This document shows positions 15,687-23,999 of a DNA stretch of 31,842 nt, piece after piece (the stretch's first letter is position 1; each line of letters starts with the position of its first letter). Source of the stretch: CAZEMR01 sp964513465. GTDB lineage: Bacteria; Bacteroidota; Ignavibacteria; Kapaibacteriales; UBA2268. The translations under genes and the position numbers were made by a program. The DNA lies in contig CAZEMR010000034.1 in the NCBI GenBank assembly GCA_964513465.1, positions 1 through 31,842 on the forward strand, written 5' to 3'. The notes below the pieces were generated by a model. The model did not search any database and was not told where the DNA came from. It saw nothing but the letters and a program-made list of their open reading frames with translations.

Positions 15687-15725
15687 AAAAAAACCGCAAT
15701 CCCTTTATATATATAGAGATTGCGG
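15687..15725 (-). terminator. Intrinsic terminator of the lipoprotein gene
   Basis: Read on the minus strand, ccgcaatc pairs with gattgcgg (15694-15725 on the plus strand) and is followed by seven T (the A run at 15687-15693). It lies 18 bases past the lipoprotein stop. The same stem could stop plus-strand transcripts from the AlkD-like gene, but that side has only a weak T run. Confidence 0.75.
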
Positions 15726-15743
15726 ATTTCTATATTGCCGAAA

Positions 15744-18047
15744 TTATTTTTTTGTAGTTATCATACTCAGGTTGAAATAATTCGCCACCGACGACCAGGC
15801 AATCGGCTCGAGCTGATAGCTTTCGACCGGATCGCCCTCGTCGTCAACTTCCTCGATAGTATGCGAGATATTCGTCAGTTTCGACTTAATTTTCGATTTG
15901 TCGTGCTCCATATGCGAATAAACAATATTATATTGGCCATCCTGAATATTGAATGGAATCGTGTTATATTCGAATGTCTTTATTTCTGTGATTTTATGTT
16001 TCACCCATTCGTCCTTGTCGTCCGACCATTCCTCTTTATATTTAACTATTTCCTCGCGGAGTTTCAGGTATGTGAATTCCGCGGAATTATATTCGCCTTC
16101 GACCGTGACAGTTGAAACGTAGTCCGTATATTGAACTTTGCTGTCTCTGCGCTCTTCGAAAGTCAGCTTAACTTTATTACCCGAAAATGATTTGCTGAGC
16201 ACCTTATATTCCTGCTGGTCGTAGAAATCCACAAAGCCGATCGACCACTGGCTGTCCGTATAGCCATTGCTGAATTGAATGTCGCCATCGGCGCCCTCGA
16301 GCTTGAAGGAGATCATACCGAATTCCTTGAATTCCTCAGAGGTTTTGAAAGTCAGCGAGGCCTCTTTGCTGCCTTCGGTGAATCCGGTATTAATCAATAA
16401 TATAACAAAGTTATCGACATCGCCGCCGGCGCGCGCTTTCAGCTCGACGTCGCCGGAAATGCCCTTGTATAATGATTCGACCAGCTCGAATTTGCCCTCG
16501 GCGGCATTCACCCGGCAGAGATATGCTTCCAGACCGGCATCCAATTTTGATAAATCATAATTCACGCGCATTTCGGAATTCTCAATATTGCTGACGCTGA
16601 TTAATTTCGTCGCAAGATAAGGCAGCGAAACAGTGACGGACTGTGTATGGTCTTTTTTCGACATTCTAACCGATTTTGTAAGCGAGGGGGATGTTTCGAT
16701 AGCGTTAAAACTCTTATCGAACGGGAATGCCGAAAGGTTCTCGTTGCCCTCGAAGAACAGGTATTGGATGTAATCCCGGTATTCGTCCATCAGATTCGTA
16801 CCCAAATCTGATTTCACCTGTTCGTTGAGCATCACTCGCACGAGGCCGGAAGTGGCATCGCCGCCGGCCTTGATCGCATCGGCTACGTTGAGCTTTGCGC
16901 CCTCGCGATAAGTGCTCATATACTGCAAAAAGCAGCCCGCCAGGTACCAGTTGGGGTTGCTGTTGCAATCGTCCCAGGATTTGCTCAAAGTCTCGAGCAG
17001 CGTGGAGTTCGACTCGATCGAATACATCTCCGATTCGCTGTATAAGAGCGAATTGCCCCAGACCATGCGGTCGGCCTGAGTCGCGGTTGCTTCGAGCCAC
17101 CACATGCCGATGCTGCCCTTGTTCATCACGTAATAATTATCCTGAATAAGGTGCAGCAGCTCGTGAGCGCAGGTGGCAGCCAGCACATCCTCCTTGCCGA
17201 CGCCGCTGACGTGCCCCGGCAGCGAGACCTTATTATTTAAATATATGGCTCCGCTGATCGTGCCATATTCGCCGTCATTCGAAGACAGGTCTTTGACATA
17301 AACATTGATATTGCCCGACGCCACCTCCAGATTGTGCGGCGAATCGGCAAAAGCATCGCGCGCCTCGGCGATATAATGCGCGACGTCCTGAATAAATAAA
17401 GGCGCATAGGCCGGATCGCTCGTAGGCAGATGCCACGACTGATCCGGAGGATCGTAATCCGGATAACGTATCGGCGAATCGCTGCCCGAGCAATAGTAAA
17501 CCGTCACATTATCGCCCACAAATTTATACGAATAGCCGCCCGAAGTCACGAACTCGATGAACCCGACCGTGGTCAGGTGATTGGTTTTGCATTCTGCATA
17601 ACTCCCCGCAATATTGATGGAATATTCCGGAAAAACCTGCCATTTCTTCTCCGCGGAATTATAGAACCCGAACGCAAAGTCCGACTCGGTTTTGCCCTCG
17701 AAATAATCGGATTCCAGATCAAAGCGGATAGTAAGCTCCTTATCGAATACATCGCCGATGCTGAGTTCGATATCATAGGCTTTCAGAATTTTCATAACAT
17801 CCGGCACCGAGGAGAGATTGTCGATCGCCCGGATTTTGACGTTGATATTTTCGGAGCTTATCCCGCGCGGGATAGTTAGGCGGACGCCTTCGCCAATGCT
17901 GACCGTGACGTCGCCGGCCGATGCGTTGACCGTGGTGTCGATCAAAGTCTTGCCCTGCTGCGGGCCGATAGGATTATCGCTGTCGCATTCGCAGGATAGC
18001 AGCGAACTGATGGTCACCGCCAACAGGAAGATAAAGAGCTTTTTCAT
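15744..18047 (-). CDS. Secreted lipoprotein with a zinc-metallopeptidase motif
   Basis: A 767-residue protein with a lipoprotein signal peptide (lipobox L-L-S-C, lipidated Cys19). The N-terminal 170 residues look beta-rich. The middle carries H295-E-L-L-H299, the zinc-binding HExxH, followed 20 residues later by Glu319 in W-W-L-E-A-T-A-T, the arrangement of gluzincin peptidases. The last 300 residues are beta-rich and unassigned. It should be a surface or periplasmic protease or a protease-derived binding protein; the exact family is not recognised. The frame can be read three bases further to a TTG, but ATG at 18047 with a GGGA site is the better start. It is a single gene with its own terminator, flanked by unrelated genes. 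Confidence 0.8.
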   Translation of the reverse strand: MKKLFIFLLAVTISSLLSCECDSDNPIGPQQGKTLIDTTVNASAGDVTVSIGEGVRLTIPRGISSENINVKIRAIDNLSSVPDVMKILKAYDIELSIGDVFDKELTIRFDLESDYFEGKTESDFAFGFYNSAEKKWQVFPEYSINIAGSYAECKTNHLTTVGFIEFVTSGGYSYKFVGDNVTVYYCSGSDSPIRYPDYDPPDQSWHLPTSDPAYAPLFIQDVAHYIAEARDAFADSPHNLEVASGNINVYVKDLSSNDGEYGTISGAIYLNNKVSLPGHVSGVGKEDVLAATCAHELLHLIQDNYYVMNKGSIGMWWLEATATQADRMVWGNSLLYSESEMYSIESNSTLLETLSKSWDDCNSNPNWYLAGCFLQYMSTYREGAKLNVADAIKAGGDATSGLVRVMLNEQVKSDLGTNLMDEYRDYIQYLFFEGNENLSAFPFDKSFNAIETSPSLTKSVRMSKKDHTQSVTVSLPYLATKLISVSNIENSEMRVNYDLSKLDAGLEAYLCRVNAAEGKFELVESLYKGISGDVELKARAGGDVDNFVILLINTGFTEGSKEASLTFKTSEEFKEFGMISFKLEGADGDIQFSNGYTDSQWSIGFVDFYDQQEYKVLSKSFSGNKVKLTFEERRDSKVQYTDYVSTVTVEGEYNSAEFTYLKLREEIVKYKEEWSDDKDEWVKHKITEIKTFEYNTIPFNIQDGQYNIVYSHMEHDKSKIKSKLTNISHTIEEVDDEGDPVESYQLEPIAWSSVANYFNLSMITTKK

Positions 18048-18174
18048 CAAAAAAATTCCCGAAGAATTAAAGGAAAGTGGTTATAATCCAATACTATAAT
18101 ATAAACAAACCGCCGCTATCAGCCAACACCGAAATCAGATTTCGCACCAATTTCCCATAAATAATTCACGCCAT

Positions 18175-18213
18175 AAAAAAATCCCCCCCGCGCGGAGTTT
18201 GCGGGGGGGATTT
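18175..18213 (-). terminator. Strong intrinsic terminator
   Basis: A 13-base perfect stem with seven consecutive G-C pairs (arms 18179-18191 and 18201-18213) and a 9-base loop. On the minus strand it is followed by a run of seven T (plus-strand A run 18175-18181, overlapping the stem base). It ends the 18260-18862 gene. Confidence 0.8.
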
Positions 18214-18259
18214 GTATAATTAAAAAGGGAAATGGGAAACTAATTATGTTATTAAAAAT

Positions 18260-18862
18260 TTATAGGGCCTGCAAAATATTGTAATTCTTAAGCTGATAAT
18301 ATTCTCCTTTTGAATCAAATTGATATCCCTCATAATCTCTTTTCTGTAAAAGACGATAATAATAATTTTCATCGTGAGAGATTCCGGCATTGGGCCCTAA
18401 AATCAAGAGGAAATCCGAAAACTTGATGTTTTCCTGGTAATAATTGTACAACCTATCGCTAATCTTACATAACTGATTTATTTTGGAAGTTTCAGCTCTA
18501 TTTATATCATAATACCATATTAATACATTAAATTTACATGTGTTTTGCACCTTAATAAAATTATTGAACTCACCATTTAACTCGCGGGTAGTAATGTTTT
18601 CCGATTCGATTGCGATATAAGGTTTATTGTTCAATAAGTATACAAAATCAATCCGGTCTTTTTCAATTGCCCATCGCAAACCCGGATCAATTTCCTTCTG
18701 TAATGTAGTAGTCAAATATGCAAAAAAGCTGAGTAAAAATGTAGTACAAGCCTTGCCGGTTGTGTAAAACTTTTTGGGAGCCGGGTAATTTTTCATGTAA
18801 ACAGGAAACTCGTTAGCAAACAAATCCCAGAATAGTTGAGGTGAAATATTATTTTTAATCAT
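18260..18862 (-). CDS. AT-rich hypothetical protein, possibly PD-(D/E)xK nuclease-like
   Basis: A 200-residue protein I cannot name. It is rich in N, Y, K and I with A/T-ending codons, unlike nearly all neighbours, which suggests horizontal acquisition. Around residues 70-90 there is R-I-D72-F-V-Y, then I-A-I-E86-S-E88-N on a second predicted strand. An acidic residue followed about 14 residues later by E-x-E/K at the end of a strand is the layout of PD-(D/E)xK nucleases, but the usual lysine is Glu88, so the assignment is weak. A GAGG site lies seven bases before the ATG. It lies 83 bases downstream of the WYL regulator on the same strand and ends at a strong terminator, so the two may form one transcript. 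Confidence 0.65.
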   Translation of the reverse strand: MIKNNISPQLFWDLFANEFPVYMKNYPAPKKFYTTGKACTTFLLSFFAYLTTTLQKEIDPGLRWAIEKDRIDFVYLLNNKPYIAIESENITTRELNGEFNNFIKVQNTCKFNVLIWYYDINRAETSKINQLCKISDRLYNYYQENIKFSDFLLILGPNAGISHDENYYYRLLQKRDYEGYQFDSKGEYYQLKNYNILQAL

Positions 18863-18945
18863 GCCTGATCCTCATAAATATAGCGAAAATAATTAATACA
18901 CAACATACACCCCAACCACGTCAGGAGATGTCGTATTAATTTTTA

Positions 18946-19947
18946 TTAATAATTTTCTAGGGCGGCGCGGTGGCCAGAGATTACTTTGTCGATTAGTTCC
19001 GGCGGCGATTCCACTCTGATCGCCCTGCCCCAGCGCATTATCCATGCCACCAGCTCGGGCGTGACCGATGTCTCCATTTCTATGCGAAGGCCGCCGTCGT
19101 CGGCGTCGGCTATCTGCTGGGTGGCGTGCCAGTAGCGCCTGGTGAAGTATTTCGCGGCCCAGGGCGCTATCCGGAGCCGGATGTGCTGCGGCTCGCCCCA
19201 GAATACGCCGAACCGCAGGCGCATGAATTCATCGTAGTCGAATGGCGGCACCTCCTCCCCGTCGCGCGGCTGGGTCAGCCCGATGACTGCGATGCGGTGG
19301 ATCGCCAGCGCTATGTGGTAGCCGTAGTCTGGCACATAGGCCGCCAGATAGAGGTAGCCGTCGTAGGCGAATATCAGCTTTGGCATGGCGACGTAGGATT
19401 TGCTCTCGCCGTCTCCGCCGCGGTCGTAGTCGATTCTGACCCACTTGCGGCCCTGGATATATTCGATTGCGCGCTCGATAATTCGGTCGTGGCCGGAGTA
19501 GTCATATCCGCCTATACTCTTATCCCAGAATAGGTTATGCTCGGCGACGATCTGGCTGGGATACATTTGCTCGAGCTTTTGGATGAGCTGGTCTATCTCG
19601 CGGGCGACCGAGGTATTGCGGAGCGATTTCAGATGCGCCTTAAGTATATACAGGGAAAGCAGTTCGTTGGAATGCACCTGGAGCTTGCGGAGGCATGATT
19701 TCGGAAGCTGCCAGAAATTTTGCTTGCCTTTGCTCTCGCACACTATGTCCTTATCGATCTCCTGAATCAGCTTCAGATCGCGCTGGATCGACCGCAGGCT
19801 GCAAGCGTCGAAATCGGAATCATTGATTCTTGCGTGAATCTCCGCTGCGGAAAATTCACTTCCCGATAGCAGCTCGTGATATATATATAATATTCTCCGT
19901 GCCTGGCTTGCGTTTGCTTCGGCATTTTTCGAACCCGAATGGGGCAT
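18946..19947 (-). CDS. WYL-domain transcriptional regulator
   Basis: A 333-residue regulator with an N-terminal winged helix-turn-helix (about residues 14-66, including S-L-R-S-I-Q-R-D-L) and a WYL domain (about 155-225), then a C-terminal extension (about 235-333) typical of the YafY/PafBC class. In place of the literal W-Y-L the protein reads G-Y-L-Y-L-A-A-Y. WYL domains bind nucleic acid or nucleotide-type ligands and commonly control DNA-damage, stress or phage-defence genes. A GAGG site lies six bases before the start. It is divergent from the AAA+/M41 protease gene across 176 bases containing a perfect inverted repeat, so regulation of that gene and of itself is the simplest reading, though inferred. 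Confidence 0.92.
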   Translation of the reverse strand: MPHSGSKNAEANASQARRILYIYHELLSGSEFSAAEIHARINDSDFDACSLRSIQRDLKLIQEIDKDIVCESKGKQNFWQLPKSCLRKLQVHSNELLSLYILKAHLKSLRNTSVAREIDQLIQKLEQMYPSQIVAEHNLFWDKSIGGYDYSGHDRIIERAIEYIQGRKWVRIDYDRGGDGESKSYVAMPKLIFAYDGYLYLAAYVPDYGYHIALAIHRIAVIGLTQPRDGEEVPPFDYDEFMRLRFGVFWGEPQHIRLRIAPWAAKYFTRRYWHATQQIADADDGGLRIEMETSVTPELVAWIMRWGRAIRVESPPELIDKVISGHRAALENY

Positions 19948-20038
19948 TATCGACCTCGATTGAGTGGGAATGAATATATGAATATATTAAAAATTACAAA
20001 CAAATAAAAATAATTAATTAAATATAATTTTCTGATCG

Positions 20039-20053
20039 CGACACATGGTGTCG
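20039..20053. promoter_or_regulatory. Candidate operator in the WYL / protease divergent region
   Basis: cgacac-atg-gtgtcg is a perfect 6-base inverted repeat with a 3-base spacer in the 176-base divergent region. It is the only GC-rich palindrome in an otherwise AT-rich stretch and lies about 70 bases before the protease start, a plausible binding site for the WYL regulator. Confidence 0.4.
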
Positions 20054-20123
20054 TGCATGGGTCGTATATTACCGTACTTTATGCAAAACCGCTGTTTATT
20101 CAATAATCCCAAAGGGTAAAGCA

Positions 20124-22208
20124 ATGAGAACGACACCTGAGCAAAGACAAGAGATCGCCGCAAAGCTCGAGCGGCTCGCCGAAATGAAGCGCTGGCTGAA
20201 ATCACAATTTTTTGCGATTGATGATGTAATCGACCGCGTTGCCGATTCGATCGAGCCCTTGCTGCTGTTCCCGAAGGCTTCGCAGCGGCCGCATGTGGTC
20301 AATCTCTGGGGTATGACCGGCTGCGGTAAGACCGATCTGGTTCGCAAAATCGCGGAATTTCTGGACTTCGGGAATAAATTCCTGTATTACGACGTGGGTA
20401 ATAATGATGTTCGGATGAGCTCGATATTCGGCGGGATCGACGATGGTTTGCATTATCTTGACGGCCAGAGTGTGGTAATCTGCTTCGACGAGTTCCAGCA
20501 CATGCGCACTCTGAACGAGGACCGCCACGAGACCTTCCGCCAGGAATACCGCCTGGTGTGGGAAATACTCGATACCGGCCGTATCGAATATACCGAGAAT
20601 TTTGGATATAGCTTTAAGCAGGACGTAAAAACAATTTTGAAAATAATGGAAATAGCGCTTGCGCAGGGCGTTTCTGTCAAAAAAGGTATGGTCAAATCAA
20701 AAGCTAAGAAATATTGGCAAATGCTCCTGGATAACGACAAAAAGTTCAACCTGGGCTGCTGTATATACAGCGAAGAAGACGATATGAAAGCGGGCCGGAT
20801 GTATTTTCTGCCGGAAAAATACAGAATATGGATATTCGAAACAATCGGAAAGGATTTCGAAGACCATCTCGATTTTGAAAATTATATAACAAGCCTCGAC
20901 GGCCCGGAAACTATCCGGCTGATGAGCGAATCTCTGCGCATAGCCAATTCGAAAAAAATATTAGACCTTAGCAAATCCCTGATATTCGTCGTCGGCAATC
21001 TCGACGAAGCCTACGAAATGAGCAAGGATCTCAATCCGGACAACGACCCCGACGTATTGCGCAAATATTCCCGTCGGATAGGCCTGCACGACATAAAGCA
21101 ACAGCTCGGCAAGCGATTCCGTCCCGAGCAGATAGCCCGCCTGGGCAATAATCATATAATATATCCATCGCTCAGCTCGCAGGGATTCCGCGATATCATA
21201 AATGCGCATCTGAGAGAATTCGCCGCGCGATCGCTCGATGAATATAATATCGAAATCGAATTCGACCGCTCGGTCACCGATATTATATATAATGACGGGG
21301 TGTTCCCAACCCAGGGCGCCCGGCCGGTGATGACCACAGCCCGGATGCTGATCGATACTAATTTCACGAAAATTATGGGCGAAATCCTGAAAACCGAGAA
21401 GGATATCGAAAAAATCATCTGGCGGTTCGAAGACGGCGAATTCCGCATTGCCTTACTTAGCGGAGGCGAATTGATCGACACAATCCGGATAGCGCCCAGC
21501 CTGCAGATCGAATCGCGACGCCAGCCCAAAAAGGACAACAAGCAGGCCGTAATCGCAGTTCACGAATCCGGCCACGCAATCGTCGGCTACCTGCGCACCG
21601 GAATCATGCCCAAGCAGATCAAAGCCGTGACAGCCGACAGCAACACAGGCGGAATGTGCCTCGGCGACGAAATATTCCCCTATCTGACGCGCCGGTTTTT
21701 AATGGACAAAATCGAAACATTGCTGGGCGGATATATCGCCGAGAAACTGATCTTCGGCGAGGAAAACATATCCATCGGCTCGGAAGCGGACCTCGACAAC
21801 GCCCGCAACATCGCCTGGGCGATGATATATAAATACGGATTCGGGCCTCACCGCATGAAGCTCGACTCCGATATGTTCGAATCCGAAGGGCAGGTGATGT
21901 CCGAAGCCGAAAGCCGCGAGGCGATGTACGAAATCGTCAAGCGCTGCGAAAGCCGCGCCGGGCTGCTGCTCACCGAAAACCGCGATCTGCTGATCCGGCT
22001 CTCGTGGCACCTGGCCGAACACGCCACCATCGAAAGCGACCAATTGCGGGTATTCTTTATGAAGTATTCGTCCGACGAAAAGGCCAGCCTCGGCGAGAGC
22101 GCAGACGTCGAGGCCTACATGCCCCACCGCCGTATGCTCGAAAGCCTCGCCGCCGAACGCACACTGCCGAAAAACGGCAAAAGCCCTACCCCCGCGCATT
22201 TGAAATAA
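20124..22208 (+). CDS. Clp/HSP100-type AAA+ ATPase fused to an FtsH-type M41 zinc peptidase
   Basis: A 694-residue protein joining two modules not normally found together. Residues about 30-420 form a Clp/HSP100-type AAA+ domain: Walker A G63-x-x-G-x-G-K69-T70, Walker B C-F-D122-E123, the Clp signature W-E-I-L-D-T-G-R-I followed by G-Y-S-F, sensor 1 G-N292-L-D-E, arginine finger in F-R-P-E-Q-I-A-R339-L and sensor 2 G-A-R400-P. About 115 extra residues (168-283) are inserted before sensor 1. Residues about 470-660 match the FtsH peptidase: H480-E481-S-G-H484, L-L-G-G-Y-I-A-E, and third zinc ligand Asp556 in S-E-A-D-L-D-N-A. No membrane segment or N-terminal Clp domain is present, so it should be a soluble ATP-dependent protease. 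AAAGGG precedes the start. It is divergent from the WYL regulator. All catalytic residues are intact. Confidence 0.9.
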   Translation: MRTTPEQRQEIAAKLERLAEMKRWLKSQFFAIDDVIDRVADSIEPLLLFPKASQRPHVVNLWGMTGCGKTDLVRKIAEFLDFGNKFLYYDVGNNDVRMSSIFGGIDDGLHYLDGQSVVICFDEFQHMRTLNEDRHETFRQEYRLVWEILDTGRIEYTENFGYSFKQDVKTILKIMEIALAQGVSVKKGMVKSKAKKYWQMLLDNDKKFNLGCCIYSEEDDMKAGRMYFLPEKYRIWIFETIGKDFEDHLDFENYITSLDGPETIRLMSESLRIANSKKILDLSKSLIFVVGNLDEAYEMSKDLNPDNDPDVLRKYSRRIGLHDIKQQLGKRFRPEQIARLGNNHIIYPSLSSQGFRDIINAHLREFAARSLDEYNIEIEFDRSVTDIIYNDGVFPTQGARPVMTTARMLIDTNFTKIMGEILKTEKDIEKIIWRFEDGEFRIALLSGGELIDTIRIAPSLQIESRRQPKKDNKQAVIAVHESGHAIVGYLRTGIMPKQIKAVTADSNTGGMCLGDEIFPYLTRRFLMDKIETLLGGYIAEKLIFGEENISIGSEADLDNARNIAWAMIYKYGFGPHRMKLDSDMFESEGQVMSEAESREAMYEIVKRCESRAGLLLTENRDLLIRLSWHLAEHATIESDQLRVFFMKYSSDEKASLGESADVEAYMPHRRMLESLAAERTLPKNGKSPTPAHLK

Positions 22209-22293
22209 TGCGGTCGACCCATCCATTCCCACAAGCGGCGGCGCCTCCCCGGCCCGCCGTTTGGATTAAACAAAGCCAAAAATGCGAAAATTT

Positions 22294-23227
22294 TCATTTT
22301 GACCACACCTGCCCCTCCAAAAAATCGACCACNNNNNNNNNNNNNNNNNNNNNNNNNNNNNNNNNNNNNNNNNNNNNNNNNNNNNNNNNNNNNNNNNNNN
22401 NNNNNNNNNNNNNNNNNNNNNNNNNNNNNNNNCTGCCCCTCCAAAAAATCGACCACTTTTTCGATGAATGCCCGGGGCTGCTCCATGTGGATGGAGTGCG
22501 CCGCGCCGTCGATTATCGAGAAGTCGCAGTGCGGGATACCCTCGAATGCCGCAATGCTCTCCTCCGGCGGGAAGAGGATGTCCTCCCGGCCGCAGATGGC
22601 CAGTGTCCGAGAGCGGATTCCGACAATCCTGTTGCGCAGATCGAAACCGGCGAGCGCGCTGGTCTGACGCCGGAATGCCTCCAGCGACTGCGGATACGGA
22701 TATTCGACCGAGTACTGAACCGAGTCGGCAACCAGCTTCTCGTCTGCAAAAAATTGCCGCGAGAATATCCAGTAGAATACATTCCGGAACCAAAGCTCCG
22801 GTGCCATGCCTGATTCGAGGTAGTCCGCCCAGTCCGGGATCAGCCGGGCATTGCGCGCGGAGGAATACGACGAAGTCGCTGCCAGCACGATCCTGTCGCA
22901 GCGGTCGGGGAAATCCAGCGCCATCTGCTGGGCAATATATCCGCCCATCGAATGGCCCAGCACGTGTGCGCGCTCGATGCCGAGATGCCCGAGCAGCGCT
23001 GCGCAGTCGGCTGCCATAGTCGGGATGCCCATCGCGGCGGATTGTGGCCGCGAACGTCCGCAGCCGCGATTGTCGGGCAATATCAGGGTGAAGCGTTCGG
23101 CGAGCGGTTCGACAACCGGCAGCCAGCTCTGCGAATCGCTCGCAAGGCCAGCTATCATCATAAGCGGCGGGCCGTCGCCGAGTTTTTGGTAATATAAGTC
23201 GATGTCGTCATGATTGAAATATGGCAT
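22294..23227 (-). CDS. Alpha/beta hydrolase (interrupted by the scaffold join)
   Basis: An alpha/beta-hydrolase-fold protein with the nucleophile elbow G-H-S93-M-G-G, acid Asp216 in G-R-E-D-I-L-F-P and His244 in G-A-A-H-S, plus D-N-R-G-x-G-x-S earlier. This triad fits esterases, lactonases and related hydrolases; the substrate cannot be told. The 100-N run falls in its last codons. If the 24-base duplicated flanks are collapsed, the span shortens by 124 bases to 810, a multiple of three, and the protein ends naturally at 269 residues (F-L-E-G-Q-V-W-S-K). Read as given, the frame runs on spuriously past the gap. ATG 23227 is preferred over an upstream TTG. It converges with the AAA+/M41 gene. 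Confidence 0.88.
22309..22456. other. Scaffold gap with duplicated flanks
   Basis: Exactly 100 N at 22333-22432, the conventional filler for a gap of unknown size. The 24 bases before it (22309-22332) and after it (22433-22456) are identical. The two contigs therefore overlap and the true gap is probably zero, which also restores the alpha/beta-hydrolase reading frame. Confidence 0.9.
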
Positions 23228-23324
23228 AATTCGCAATTCCGGAATGTTTCGAAAAGATTAATTTAAAATTAAAATATCCGGAATAATAATGCAAATATTT
23301 ATAGAGATTGCGCGATCGTGGCTT

Positions 23325-23828
23325 TTATTTGCGCACGACCGGCACATGCGCCGTCGCTACAGGCTGCCCGTCGTAGCCCTTTGAATTGAACACCTCGAAA
23401 AATTTCTCGTCGTAATATACAAATGCCGGCTTTGGCGCGGCGCGATATTCAGAGCCGGGCAGCCATTCCTCGTGGATGCGGCGGAAGGCATCGGCTACCG
23501 AGCCATGGCCGGTTTTCTCGAATTCCAGCGCTGCGTAATCGCGTTCGGCCAGCACGAGCACCGTCCAGTCCTCCGGCAGGCTGTCCACGCGGCTGACCTC
23601 GACGGCGACAATATAGTCGAAATCGGGGCTGTGGTCGCGCAGCTTAAAAACGCATAAGTGGTTTTTATTGATGCGGTAAGGGATATCGGCGAGCATGCTC
23701 TCGTCGATGACTTTATGGAAAAATGGCGGGATGTCCTGCTGGCTGCGCCCGCCATTGAAACTTGTGCTGATGGACAAACCCGCGAGGGGCATCTCTGGCT
23801 TTCTGACTAACATTGGTTCGGAATGCAT
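23325..23828 (-). CDS. GyrI-like / Rob-type effector-binding domain protein
   Basis: A 167-residue stand-alone protein resembling the effector-binding domain of AraC/MerR-family regulators (GyrI-like, SOUL/BmrR fold). It shows M-P-L-A-G-L-S near the start, the central Y-I-V-A-V-E-V strand, D-W-T-V-L-V-L-A-E-R-D-Y-A-A-L-E-F, then A-F-R-R-I-H-E-E-W-L-P and a closing V-Y-Y-D-E-K-F. Such domains bind small, often cationic or hydrophobic molecules; stand-alone members act as ligand binders or toxin and gyrase modulators. There is no DNA-binding domain. A CGGAG site lies five bases before the ATG. It lies 97 bases upstream of the alpha/beta hydrolase on the same strand, so the two may be co-expressed. 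Confidence 0.8.
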   Translation of the reverse strand: MHSEPMLVRKPEMPLAGLSISTSFNGGRSQQDIPPFFHKVIDESMLADIPYRINKNHLCVFKLRDHSPDFDYIVAVEVSRVDSLPEDWTVLVLAERDYAALEFEKTGHGSVADAFRRIHEEWLPGSEYRAAPKPAFVYYDEKFFEVFNSKGYDGQPVATAHVPVVRK

Positions 23829-23936
23829 AAATACTCCGGATGGATGGAGGAAAAAATAATCTTACAGGAAAGAATTATAGATAAAAAACAATGTATACTA
23901 TTTATTTGATAAATCAAAGTAATTAATGGATTAAAC

Positions 23937-23973
23937 AAATAAAAGCGGATGCCCGGTTGGGGGTATCCGCTTT
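23937..23973 (-). terminator. Intrinsic terminator of the C69 dipeptidase gene
   Basis: aaagcggat (23942-23950) pairs with atccgcttt (23965-23973), with four further inner pairs including one G-T. On the minus strand the stem runs into ttttattt. It lies 27 bases past the dipeptidase stop. Confidence 0.7.
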
Positions 23974-23999
23974 GGTGAAAATGGTATGTATATATGCGC

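Noticed and set aside
18175..18213. Part of a mobile-element end or repeat
   Set aside because: The G/C-rich palindrome with a T run is fully explained as an intrinsic terminator for the upstream minus-strand gene, with no transposase or matching end nearby.
21699..22232. 177-codon antisense frame over the M41 domain
   Set aside because: The plus-strand frame has the full set of peptidase residues; the antisense product has no recognisable domain.
22115..22432. Hydrolase reading frame continuing past the N run
   Set aside because: The frame beyond the gap exists only because 100 N plus a 24-base duplication shift it; the collapsed sequence gives a natural stop at 22294.
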